DNA of 64,000 nt, taken from positions 1 through 64,000 of the forward strand of contig JAIVFJ010000164.1 in assembly GCA_025765615.1 (NCBI GenBank), in the 5' to 3' direction. Under the pieces are notes generated by a model, which saw only the letters and a program-made list of their open reading frames with translations, ran no database searches and had not been told where the DNA came from. This document shows positions 31,989 through 42,160 of this stretch, piece after piece (positions within the stretch are counted from its first letter, which is position 1; every line of letters begins with the position of its first letter). The translations under genes were made by a program, and so were the position numbers. Source of the stretch: Zopfochytrium polystomum. Its lineage: Eukaryota > Chytridiomycota > Chytridiomycetes > Chytridiales > Chytridiaceae.

Positions 31989-33128
31989 TTACTCGGCGGG
32001 GAGCCGCGATCTGCGCCTCTCTTGCGCCGTTACCACGCCCGGAACATTTACAGAAGCCTCACGGGATTGGACGCGCTTCCGGGAGGCTTCGTCTATGTCG
32101 GCGGGCAGCTTTGGTGCCCTCGTGTCCAGCTCCGTGCCAAATGCTGTCGACTTTTTTCTGTCGCCAGAAGTCGCTGTCGTGGATGGCTTTTGAGGAGACA
32201 GCGGCGGCAGCACTCCCTCAGGCAGACCGTGGCCCGTGGTTGCCGCTCGTTTCGGCTGAACGCGGTACCTTATCTTGCGGTGTTTTGGCCGTGCGTAGAG
32301 CGGGTGCTGCTGCATCCAAAACTCGACGCGGGAGCTGAGATACTGCAGCCCCTCCCGAACGAGCGATTGCAGCTGCGCATCGGGGTGTTCGATCAAGTCC
32401 TTGTCGTTGAGCAGGTTGTAGAGGTAGCACTTGTCCTCGTACAGCTCCCCGAGCAGCTTGCACTCCATCGTTGGCGTTAACTTGGACACGTACGGATCCG
32501 CCCCCGAAGACGCCCCAGCGTCTTTTGATTTCGCGTTTCCGCCTCCGTTCTGGTACGCGGACTCTGCGGCTGTCGCCATCCCCTGGACCCCCGTCGCCCC
32601 GCCGTCCCCCGCCCCGCCCGCCATCATCGCGGCCCTGCGCCCCGCCGGGACCCCAATCTTGATCGGGTTCCCCGCGCCTCCGATCGCGTTCTCGATCGCC
32701 TCCCTCGACTTTTGAATCCCGATCCGAAACGAGTCGAGCTCCGGCCGCAGCCGGTACCCGCGGTGGTAAAACACCAGCGCGACCTCAAAGTCACCGCGCG
32801 CGTACAGCGCCTGTGCCTTCTGGAACAGCCCCTTCACCGACTGCGGGTCGATCGCGAGACACGCCTCCGCGTCCGCGAGCGCCATGGCGGGCGACCCGAC
32901 GCTGATGTAGCATTTCGACCGCGCGACCAGGCAGTGGGTGTCCGCCGGCCGGATCGCGAGCGCTTGGTCAAAGACGGAGATGGCTTCGGTGTACGCGCGT
33001 TTCTGCGCGAGGAGGTCGCCTTCGGCGGAGAGCGTTTGGAACTTTGCCACAAGGTTTTCCTGCGACTCTTCTTCGTCGAAGCCACCGCCGCCGCCGCCGG
33101 CGTTCGCGTTGGTGGCGTTGGGGTCCAT
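31989..33128 (-). CDS. ODAD4: TPR protein of the outer dynein arm docking complex (ODAD4/TTC25 type)
   Basis: Single exon, 379 residues, ATG at 33128. Three TPR units near the start: LLAQKRAYTEAISVFDQALA, HCLVARSKCYISVGSPAMAL and KGLFQKAQALYARGDFEVAL, followed by VFYHRGYRLRPELDSFRIGI and QKSREAIENAIG, a stretch typical of TTC25. The second conserved block is KLLGELYEDKCYLYNLLNDK and LVREGLQYLSSRVEFWMQQH, then PLYARPKHRKIR. The protein is shorter than animal TTC25, which has a longer disordered tail. It anchors outer dynein arms to axonemal doublets, so it supports a swimming zoospore stage. Confidence 0.85.
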   Translation of the reverse strand: MDPNATNANAGGGGGGFDEEESQENLVAKFQTLSAEGDLLAQKRAYTEAISVFDQALAIRPADTHCLVARSKCYISVGSPAMALADAEACLAIDPQSVKGLFQKAQALYARGDFEVALVFYHRGYRLRPELDSFRIGIQKSREAIENAIGGAGNPIKIGVPAGRRAAMMAGGAGDGGATGVQGMATAAESAYQNGGGNAKSKDAGASSGADPYVSKLTPTMECKLLGELYEDKCYLYNLLNDKDLIEHPDAQLQSLVREGLQYLSSRVEFWMQQHPLYARPKHRKIRYRVQPKRAATTGHGLPEGVLPPLSPQKPSTTATSGDRKKSTAFGTELDTRAPKLPADIDEASRKRVQSREASVNVPGVVTAQERRRSRLPAE

Positions 33129-33385
33129 TTTGTTGGGTCAGGTGGAGGGTGGGTGATTGTGTCTGGGAGCGAATTGGAGGGAGACGCGTTTTTCGCGATT
33201 TTTCTTTTCTTTCTTTTTTCTATTTTCTCTCGTGTTGAGAGGACATTCGATCAAAAGTCTTCCAATCAAAAGTCTTCCACAGTTTAAGCTGTATCCTTGC
33301 TCTTGAGCAGAGTCTCTGCGAGGACACCCAAGCTTGTGCGGCGACGAAAACTGTTGTTTAGTCCGAAACGACATCCTCGGTGAGA

Positions 33386-33837
33386 AGCAAACTTCGTTGT
33401 CCCCGACCACTTTGAGATCTGCGATATGCACCGCCACGGTTCGTTGGAGGGCGACGCCATCTCGTGTGGGCCTCATCTCCACTTTAACATCGCTGTAACG
33501 CGTGGCGGCAGCGTCATCGTCTTGCGGGACGCATAAAACGCCCATCCAGAGATGGGTAAATTGAGGAGGCTCGGTGCGGACGCTTGGATCGGTGCCTCCT
33601 GATCCGTCAGAGTCGAGGACCCCGTACACGTAAATCGCAAAGAGAGCGATGCTAAGGATCTCGGGCGAGCAGCTCGGGATCGGCCAGGTCGATCTGAACG
33701 GGCGGTATTCGCCCGTGGGAGGCATGAGGTTTGCGTCGGTCCAGGGGCGAGGAGCAGCCCGCCGCTTGTGGCCATAAGTACGATATGGCGGCGTCAAAGT
33801 GTTCGACCTCGCTGGTTGGGGTGTTGAGGAGTCGCAT
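33386..33837 (-). pseudogene. HET-domain gene relic, N-terminal part fused to a later piece by deletion
   Basis: Starts MRLLNTPTSEVEHFDAAISY, parallel to the intact HET gene upstream, then after a frame shift STWPIPSCSPEILSIALFAI and FTHLWMGVLCVPQDDD (HET motif region). It then jumps straight to RYSDVKVEMRPTRDGVAL, which corresponds to a segment about 300 residues later in the intact gene, and ends soon after. So the middle was deleted and the frame broken. Confidence 0.75.
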
Positions 33838-34004
33838 CTGGTTCGCTTCTTTCCGCTCATCATCATTCGATTCTATGTGTCCCTTTTTGGGAAGCGCCGC
33901 CAGTCCTCGGCCTGTTCGTTGGTGTTTTGTTTGCCGACAGACACCGTCGGAGCGCCAACAAGGGAACTGGTGTTTATTAACCCGCAAACATGCATCCCGA
34001 TGCT

Positions 34005-35913
34005 TCACTTGATCAGGACGTCCTTGCGGCAGAAATCGTCGAATAATGGCGTGCCATCTTTCTGGACCGCCTTCTTGTCGCCGTACGAAAACGTGTGGAA
34101 AACACCCAGCTTTTTCAACACCAAAGGCTTTCCGGGAACGTACGGCTCGAGTTGGATGCACACGGCGTAGTCGTCAGTCTGCTGATCACAGGAGCCATCC
34201 GAGCACATGGACACGCCCGAAAACACAAGCACGATCTGCTTCCCCGGGCTTTCGGCCATCACTCTGCCGTCGTCGCCGATTCCTTTCATCAGAGTCCCGT
34301 TGGCGGTAACAATTTCGACGTTCTTGACAAACTTGGGGTACGCAAAGGACAAATCTGGCCTCGATTCTTTGAACACGAATATGTTTGCGCTGGCGGTGAG
34401 GCCGCCGACGACGCGGTCGACGAGCCCGTGTGTCTTGAAGCGGCTGGCGTGCGCGAGGAGCTCGGCGCGCGCCCAGCTGAGCAGCGGCGGCTCGATCTTG
34501 GTCATGTGCGTCATCAGATTGACAAGATCCGTGAACGCCGACTGCGCGTCGACGCCGTTGTAGTTGTCGCGCACCGCCTTGAACTCTGAAACGTGAACCA
34601 CCACCGTGTTGTCAATCTGCACTCCGTCGGGGGTCACCTTGATGCCAAAATCAACGTCCTTGTACCGCGCCCCCGCGGTCTCGGAAAACATCTCGTCCAT
34701 CGCGGACGCCGTAAACTTGTAAAAGTTGTCCGTCAGGATTCGCCGCACCGTCTCCGTGTCGGGCTCCTTCCCGACCGTCCCGTTGATGAAGAATCCGGGC
34801 TTGAACGAGCCGAACCAGCCCATGTTTGTGTGCTTGGAAAAGGCCTCCTGCTGGAGCTCGGGCGGCGCCGGCGAGATGGTCCCAAACTGCCTCACGACCG
34901 CGGGCCCCATCGCGAGCGCAAAGTCCGCGGCGACCTCCTCGAACGGCTTTTTGTAGTCGACCTTGATTTTGCTGTGGTCGAAGACGGACACGTCGTTTAG
35001 AGGAAACAGACCGAGCACCCCGTACAGGCGGTCCGAGGGGAACCGGCAGTCGCGCATGCTGGAAAGGAGGAGAGCTGTGCGCGCAGACGGGTTTTCCACT
35101 CCGAGCGCGAGCAGTTGAAGGCCTGCGGCGAGGGCGTACGCGGGAGTCATCTCGCCGAGAATGAGCTCCAACTGGCTTGCCACCCAAACGTGGGCGATGG
35201 CGTGTTTACGCGAAATCCACAAGGGGTTGAAAGGTTGCGGAGACTGAGCGTTCGATTTCGAGTTGAACAGAGAGGTGAGAGGATTCTTGGATTTCGATGG
35301 AGCGACAGATTCAACGTAGAAAAAGTGCTTGCGCGGAAGCACGCACTCCTGCAGCGTCCACCTAAAAAGAAAGTTGTGTTTATCAGAACTCGACCCTCAT
35401 CCAGCCAATGAGAGCTTGAGCTTACAGTCTTGTGAACCATCGAGCAGGCTTCTGCCCCTTCCGCAGGGGAATAGACGGCTGGCCGAGATCGTCCAGAAAA
35501 ACCCACGCGCACACCGCGTTTGAATAGTAGCTCCCCATTTTCGAAACCTCGGCGCCTTTCGCAACGTCGTCGTCCTGCGGGATGCACAGAACGTCCATCC
35601 AGAGGTGGCTGAACTGCGGGGGCGGGGACGCGGCGGCCGGATCGCGAGACGCATCGGCGTCGAGCACAGAGGCGCCGCCGAGGTAGATGGCGGTCAGCGC
35701 GGTGTTGAGGGTCTCTGGCGTGCAGCTTGGGATCGGCCATTTCGACTGGAACGGCGCGGGCTGGCCCGACGCGGTAACGAGCGCGGCCGAGGTCCATGGA
35801 GCGATCGCGGCGGTGCTCTGCGGCCAGAGGTACGAGACTGCGGCGTAGGGCGGGGCCGAGGCGGCGTCGCTGAAGTGCTCGACCTTGTTGGTGCGGGTGT
35901 TGAGGAGGAGCAT
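34005..35913 (-). CDS. HET-domain (heterokaryon incompatibility-like) protein
   Basis: Exons 35913-35426 and 35361-34005, joined in frame (T-R-L-W-T-L across the intron); 614 residues. The HET block is complete: RTNKVEHF, YAAVSYLWPQ, FSHLWMDVLCIPQDD, MGSYYSNAVCAWVFLDD, and RLWTLQECVLPRKHFF. The remainder (RFPSDRLYGVLGLFPLND, then a long C-terminal half) has no recognised domain. HET proteins in filamentous fungi trigger cell death or growth arrest after non-self contact; here that role is inferred. The start at MLLLNT matches the start of the downstream relic; ATG codons further upstream are possible. Relics of the same gene lie on both sides, so this is a tandem family in turnover. Confidence 0.85.
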
Positions 35914-36254
35914 GTGGGCGAGGTTTGCAAGCTGTTTGATTTTCGTTCGTGGCTGCGCATCGTTTCTTGGCACGGTGTCTGTCCTTGCATTATCTTTGCA
36001 GAATAAATGACCCACCCAAACTGTACTCGGAGTGTCTCTTTCATGCCAAACAACATGTGACGTAAACAGCAGTCTCTCAAGAAGGCAGGCGGCGTGTGAA
36101 GGCAGCAACTATTGGCGTAGTGCCGGCGGTTTTCGCCACCTTTTCGTCTTCCCTCAAAAACACTTCACCTATAAAGTAAATTGTTTTTCTGTTGTTTCAA
36201 CAAGTTAATACTAACTTGCATTCTTGTTTCCCAATCCCTCTCATACAAATAATG

Positions 36255-37220
36255 TCACTTTATCAACACGTCGCGCCGGCAAAAGTCCTCGAACAGTGGC
36301 GACCCCGGACTTCCACTGAATGTCGACACCGCCCTCCGCTTTTTGATCTCGTCGGTGTAGTCAAACGTGTGGAACACCCCGAGCCTCTTCAGCACCATCG
36401 GCTTCCCCGGCACGTACGGCTCGAGCAGCACGCAAACCGCGTAGTCGTCGGTGCGCCAATCGATCCCGTTCGAGCACATGGACACCCCAGCGAACACCAG
36501 CACGATCTGCTTCCCCGCGCTCTCGGCCGTCGTCTCCGATACCCCACAGCACCGCCCCGTTCGCCGTGGTAATCTCGACGACCTTGATGAACTGCGGGTT
36601 ACACGAACTTCATTTCCGGAATGTCTTTCATCTTTGCAAAAAAGATCTCCACTCCGCCCGCGAACCTGGCGATCAGTCGATCCCAGAGCCCGTGCGTCTT
36701 GAGGCGGCTGGCGTGCGCGAGGGCTTCTGTCCGTGCCCATGACAGGAGCGTCGGGTCGACGTCGGTCATTTGGGCCATCGACTGCACCAGGCCAGACAGG
36801 GTGGACGCGGGGTCGTCTGCGTATGAGTAGTTTCCCTTGATCTTGAACTGGGAAACGTGCACGACCACCGTGTTCTCAATGTAGACCCCGTCGTGCGTTA
36901 CTCGCATTGCAGGTTCGAAGTGAAGCTAACAACGTCGGTCTCATCGGTAAACTCGTACTTGAAGTGGTCGTCGGTGAGAATGCGCTTGAACAAGGCCGGT
37001 TCCGGCTGACACTTGATCGACCCGTTCATGTAGAACCCCGGTTTGAACGAACCGAACCAGCCATGTTTGTGAGCTTGGAAAACGCCTTTTGCTGCAGCTC
37101 GGGCGGCGCCGGCGAGATGGTGCCGAACTGCCTCACGACGGCCGGTCCCATCGCCAGGGCAAAATCCGCGGCAATCTCCTCGAACGGCTTCTGATAGTCG
37201 ACTTTGGGCAACGTGTCGGA
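36255..37220 (-). pseudogene. HET-gene relic, C-terminal half only
   Basis: Minus-strand segments in several frames match the second half of the intact HET gene in order: VDYQKPFEEIAADFALAMGP, AVVRQFGTISPAPPELQQ, HGWFGSFKPGFYMNG, ENTVVVHVSQFK, SWARTEALAHASRLKTHGLW, AGKQIVLVFAGVSMCSNG and, at the end, PLFEDFCRRDVLIK. The HET domain itself is missing and at least four frame shifts occur. Clearly dead. Confidence 0.85.
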
Positions 37221-37690
37221 TCAGGACCCGGCGCCTCTTCAACTCTTACGACCTGGTCGAGTCAGGTGGCATCTCGACCGACGCGTTTAGTGGCCTTGTG
37301 ATGATGCGCTGGCAGCTTGCTTTTTCACCTCCAAAGTTTACTTCACTAAATAGGATCCTTTGAACAAATAGATCTACTCGCTTTGTTTTTTGAACGACGA
37401 ACGTGGGAGTTTTTGGCCTGGTGGGAGTCCGACGCTTCGCGACCAAAAGATTGAACAAAATTACGAAGTTCTCCACTGAACACATCCGCTCAAAGCAGGT
37501 GGCTAATCGAGGTCGGGTCGATCCAAATGAACGCCCATCACAGCCTAGAATACGCACCAAGGGACGAGAGATGATGTAACAGCGCATCTCTGGAGTAGAA
37601 GTCACACGCGAGTAATATGCTGATAATATATAAAGCGTAGATCCATGCGGTTCAGCCACTCGGCGACATTGAGCAAACCCTCGCCAGAAA

Positions 37691-39594
37691 ATGTCAGTTG
37701 CTGCTCCGCCTCCGCCGTCTGTCGTCTCCGGGGCCGACGCCGCTGCGGCACCGACCGCCCCACCCGCCGCGATCGCAGACGTCTCGACCGCCTCGGCGCT
37801 CTTCCCCACGCTCACTCCGGACGCGGCCCCGCGGCGCGACCCGCTCTCGTCCCTCCACGCCCTGTTCGTCCGCTTCATCCTCGCCCAGAACGCCCTCGAC
37901 AAGGAGCGCGACGCCCGCTTCGCCCGCCGCAGCCCCTCCATCAACCTGCTCACCGCCTTTCCCGTCACCACCCTGCGCGTCGTTGCACGCCTCAACGGCT
38001 TCGTCTTTGTCAAAGAGGCTCTGGAGGACATTCTCGTCTGGGACGACGTGCTCCTGTCCGCGGCGTGCCTCGTCTGCTACCTCTCCATCTGTTGGGTGCC
38101 TCGGTCTGGGCTCTCCTCTCGTACCACCAACTTAACCCGTTGTTCCCTCCCTTCCCACCCGCTGCGCACACATACACACACACACATACCGAAACAAACA
38201 GGCTTCTACCCATCGCTCCTCCTGCTCTCCCCACAGCTCGCGATCCTTGCGATCGCCGCCTACCACCGCCTCCACCCCTCCCCCCGCGATGCCTCGGACG
38301 CCACCGCCGTCGAGCTCCAACTCTCCGCCGGCGCTCTCCCCACCGACGCCTTCACCTCCCTCCCGCCCACCGCCAAGCGCCGCCTCGCGAAAAACTTTGC
38401 CGCCCTCCAGTCCGCCATGGCCCTCTACGCCGACCTCTACGACGCCGCTGCAAACGTCGTCGCCGCCGCCCTCGACCCGGACTCGGCAGAGCCCGCCGCC
38501 GTCGCGGCCACGTTTGGGATCGCGTGCGGAGCGGCCGTCGTCGCGGTGGCCGTTGTCGTCGCGGGCGGAGGGTTGCCGTTGGGGGGCGTTGCGGGGTGGC
38601 TGAGGGCTGTGGCGGTGGTGGGAGGCGTTTGGGCGTTTGTGAGGGGGACCGTCGTCGGGAGGGCCGCGGCGGGATTGCTTGCGGTGCCGAGGAAGGCCCT
38701 CGACGTTGGGCTCTACGGACTTATTGCGGCCGCGAGGGCGAGGTCGTCGGCTGCGACGGCCGCGGCGGCGGGACCGGGGCCGCTGGCGGGCGACGTGGAG
38801 ATCGTCGATGCGGGGCGCGGCGTGGGTGACGCCGTCGCAGAGGTGTTTGAGAACCAGCGGTGGTGGATCGGTAAAGTGGGGCATTCTTGATTTGCCGGTT
38901 TTTCGTCTGCTGACCTATGTTTTTTTTTTTTAGGGCTGGGATGGAGCCCGAGTCTGTTGGAGCACGAGCGGGCCATGTGGAGCGACGCGAGCGGGAACCG
39001 CGTCAGCGCTCCGTCGACGGAGCTCGAGCGCCCCGGCCCGCCCGGATGGGAATGGACCGACGAGCGCTGGTCCGTCGACTCCAGCTGGGCCGACACCGAC
39101 CTCGACGGATGGGTTTACAGGTACGACGAGGGCCGCGTTGCGGCGCTTGTAGCATGCCGCACTAACTCACCTGCCCCCTTGAACAACCCTGACTTCTTTC
39201 CACCCCCTCATTGACACGCTGCGCATCTCCCAGCGACCACCGCTGGCGGAACCCGTCGAACGCGCGGTCCCTCGCCTCCCTCACGCGCCGCCGGCGCTGG
39301 GTGAGGCGAATGCGCAACGCCGCCTTTGCGTCCGACGCCGCGCAGCTCGAGGCCTCTGCCCCCGCCGCCGCCGCCGAGTTCGTGTTTTCGTTCAGCGGCG
39401 TCGCGTCGGCGTTTCGCAAGCGAACGGCCGGCTTGATGGGCGCCGTGTCGGGCGCATCGACCCCCTTTCCGTTGCAGCAGCAGCAGCAGCTCGACGCGCA
39501 AACGCCGGCGGCGTTCGCGTCGTCGCTGGCGGAGGCGCTGCGGAGCTTGACGGCGGCGGGGGCGGGGGTGGGGGCGAAGCAGAAGGCGGAGTGA
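37691..39594 (+). CDS. Peroxisomal membrane peroxin with dysferlin domain (PEX28-32/PEX23 type)
   Basis: Exons 37691-38090, 38202-38870, 38934-39120 and 39234-39594; 538 residues, frame intact. The first half is a membrane region: LFVRFILAQNALDKERDARF, then VWDDVLLSAACLVCYLSIC, SLLLLSPQLAILAIAAYH, and two more helices after residue 270. The second half is a dysferlin N/C module: VFENQRWWIG, LGWSPSLLEHERAMWSD, GWEWTDERWSVDSSWADTDL, DGWVYS and the Arg/Trp-rich RRRRWVRRMRN. This combination is the PF06398 peroxin family, which controls peroxisome size and number and contacts with the ER. Intron 1 uses a GTTGGG donor. Confidence 0.85.
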
Positions 39595-40093
39595 GACGGT
39601 GGAACTTTTGGTTGTTTGCGTCGGGGTTTTCTTTCCCGTGAGCGATGGGATGCTTCGTCCTGCTGGGTCTGCGGTTACATTCGTCCACTACGCTAACCAC
39701 GATGCGATCATGAGCAACAGAGAATTTATGCTGTGTGCACCGCGCCTTTTCTTCGGGAACGCGGGCTGGTCACTTGTGCATGCAAAAGCTAACACGGGGT
39801 TAGGATTGTTGGCGCGCGCTCTCGACCGGGGGGCGGGCTTGAGCGGAGGTGCCTCGGGAGTATAATAACCGGCCGGGTTTGTTTTTGTTTTTGTGCAATG
39901 TCCGAGGGGCATGAATGTGAATCACGCAGCACGGTCTGCTGCTTTCGCTGGCCGCTGCTGCTTGCCCTCACGGACCCACATGCTATATTAGAGAAAGCTC
40001 CCAGTTCCCTCCTTTACCTCCACCACCTCCTCCTCCGCTCCTTCCACCTCCACCCCCCGAGCTTGCCCCTCTCTGCCCTCTCCCCAATACGCC
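39595..40093. other. Intergenic
   Basis: No gene seen. The last part is a CT-rich leader preceding the acetyltransferase ATG. Confidence 0.5.
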
Positions 40094-40855
40094 ATGACGA
40101 CGACGACCCAACCGGCACCCGATAGCTCTGCCCCTTCCTCCGACACTGGCACCACCGCCATGACGGCCCCCGTCATCACCATCCGCACCCCGCGCCTCGT
40201 CCTCCGCCCCCCAACCGACGACGACGCGCCCGCCCTCGCCGCCTTCTTCTCCGACCCCCTCAACTTCCCGTGGCCCGCCGAGCAAGACCTCACCGCCGCC
40301 ATCATGAGCGCCCGCATCGCGCGCTGGACCGCCGCCGCCGCCGCCGGCAAAAACGCCTTCCTCGTCATCACCGAATCCCACCCCGCGGACCCCACCGACC
40401 CTACAGCCGCCGCCAACCGCATCCTCGGCTTCAGCGGCTTCAACAACCTCCCGTACGCCCCGCCCCTCGGCTCCCAGCCCGTCTGGACCATGCCCCGCCT
40501 CACCCGCGACGACCCGCGCGCCGTCGCCGTCGCCGACGTCGGCGTCTCCATCGATCGCAGGTTCCAGCGGCTGGGATACGCAAAGGAGACCCTCTGCGCC
40601 GTCGTCGAGTACGCGTTTGGCGTCTTGCGCTGCGCGTGGGTTCATTTGGATACCGCAAAGAACAACGAGCCGTTCAGGGCTGTGATGCGGAGCATGGGCG
40701 TGCCAGAGGTCGAAGGGTCCGAGGAAGATCCGCTGGCGCCGGTGGAAAACGCGGCGTTTTGGCTTGCAAGGAAGAGCTGGAACTTCGATTTTGACGCTGC
40801 GACGTGGGGGGGGATCAGGGAGGACATGATGAGGAAGGGAAAGTGGCCGTTGTAA
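40094..40855 (+). CDS. GNAT-family N-acetyltransferase (RimJ/RimL-like)
   Basis: Single exon, 253 residues. After a Thr/Pro-rich start comes ITIRTPRLVLRPPTDDDAPA, the usual first strand and helix of the Acetyltransf_3 group. The core motif A is VADVGVSIDRRFQRLGYAKE, with the R-x-x-G-x-A acetyl-CoA loop as RRFQRLGYA, then TLCAVVEYAFGVLRCAWVHL and DTAKNNEPFRAVMRSMGV (the N-x-x-S-x-x-x-x-x-x-G end of the family, here NEPFRAVMRSMG). It transfers acetyl from acetyl-CoA to an amine; the substrate cannot be told from sequence. Confidence 0.88.
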   Translation: MTTTTQPAPDSSAPSSDTGTTAMTAPVITIRTPRLVLRPPTDDDAPALAAFFSDPLNFPWPAEQDLTAAIMSARIARWTAAAAAGKNAFLVITESHPADPTDPTAAANRILGFSGFNNLPYAPPLGSQPVWTMPRLTRDDPRAVAVADVGVSIDRRFQRLGYAKETLCAVVEYAFGVLRCAWVHLDTAKNNEPFRAVMRSMGVPEVEGSEEDPLAPVENAAFWLARKSWNFDFDAATWGGIREDMMRKGKWPL

Positions 40856-40928
40856 TCTTTCAAATAGAGTAGAGTTCATTTGCGCGGCACGTATGTATTG
40901 CACGCCCTTGGGGCACAGGCTCTCTCTT

Positions 40929-41836
40929 TCAAATCGGCGAAAACGACGGTTTCAACACGTCCCTCGTAGCGCCAAAGTCCCTCAAGTTGCTCTCCACCCG
41001 CCTCATGGCCTCGAGCACCTCCCCCGGCACGTCCGCCTTCCGCTGGTGCTTGTGGTCAAAACACACAATCGTCGCCGTCCCCTCCGCAACGACCTTGCCA
41101 GTGCGCGCCGACACCGTCCGCACCTGCTGCCCAAATCTGTCCTGCTGGACCCAGTCCGTCCGCGTCCCGATCAGGAGCGTGTCCGGGTACGTGCACGGGT
41201 TCAGAAGTTCGAGCGTCGAGGATTTGAGAATTCGGCCGATGCCGCGGCCGAGGATGAAGCCGGTGTGCGTGGCGGGGGTGAGGTGCGGTGCGATCACTGT
41301 CGTGGGAGCGGGAGGGAGGGAGGGGGGGGAAGGTAGCTGTTAGCCGCAGCCGGCTTCTCCACTGGTAGTTGCGTACGTTCGTTGAAGTAATGGAGTCGGC
41401 CAGACTCGAACTGCAGAAGAGAAACAGAAAGGTTAGCATTGGGGGCTGGCGACCGAGATCGATGGATCGACTCCCGCCTTACGTGTCTGTAGATCATGAC
41501 GGGGCTCGCCGTCCCCGACGCGTCCTGGTCGCCCCAGTGCAGCGGCAGCACCAGGATGGACGGGAAGCGATCGAGCGACGGATGGTCCCGGCGCAGCCGC
41601 TGATGCAGGGGATCCGAGGCCGGTTGCTCCGTCGTCGCCGAGGAGGACGACCACAGCCGCTGCTGGGATGACCGATGCGCCAGCCGCGGCGGAGTGTGTA
41701 TTCGCCGCGAGGCAGCAGCGGATGATCTGGGATGCGCGAAGCCGAGCGGTGGGACGGTTGAAAGCGGCAACAGCGATGGCGCATCCGCGCGAGCAGCCGC
41801 ACGGGGGATGGTGCGTTGACAGATATGGAGCGGCAT
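40929..41836 (-). CDS. 4HBT/hot-dog thioesterase with mitochondrial-type presequence
   Basis: Exons 41836-41483, 41410-41377 (34 nt) and 41296-40929; 251 residues, frame intact. ATG 41836 opens an Arg/Ser-rich, acid-poor start (MPLHICQRTIPRAAARADAP) that fits a mitochondrial targeting peptide. The hot-dog core is LHWGDQDASGTASPVMIYRH, FESGRLHYFNE, then IAPHLTPATHTGFILG, TYPDTLLIGTRTDWVQQDRF and ARTGKVVAEGTATIVCFDHK. The W-G-D-x-D in place of the usual D-x-D/N and the GR in FESGR sit at the active-site helix. Likely an acyl-CoA thioesterase. It is divergent from the large gene, sharing a 320-bp upstream region. Confidence 0.85.
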
Positions 41837-42160
41837 TGCAAGGTGAGGGATCTGAGCCCTTCGCTTTCTCAAGCCAGGACCGATCGCGAAGCCACCCACT
41901 GCTCAGTCCGCTTGCGCGCGACCCTCGCGTCCGTTTTCTTCGCTGTTATTAGTCGGAAACCCCTTCCGCACACCATTGTCTCGCCTTGACACTTCACGCA
42001 GGAGAGCAATATGCTGTATATTAATACTGATCAGAGCTGATAAGGCCAGAACGCGTCGCGCGCAGACGTGACAAAAAATTAAAAGCGCGTCCTCCTCCGA
42101 CGGCGACCGACCAACGAGCGATCGGGAGCCCCCCCGACAGTGCGAACAACGCCGCGGAAC
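41837..42160. promoter_or_regulatory. Shared divergent upstream region
   Basis: About 324 bases separate the thioesterase ATG (minus) from the probable ATG of the large gene (plus), so both promoters must lie here. I see no clear TATA box. Confidence 0.4.

Noticed and set aside
34593..35187. Plus-strand and alternative minus-strand frames within the HET gene
   Set aside because: Shadows of the intact HET coding frame with no domain of their own.
37246..38031. Minus-strand 261-codon frame overlapping the peroxin start
   Set aside because: No domain, and it overlaps the first exon of a well-supported gene.
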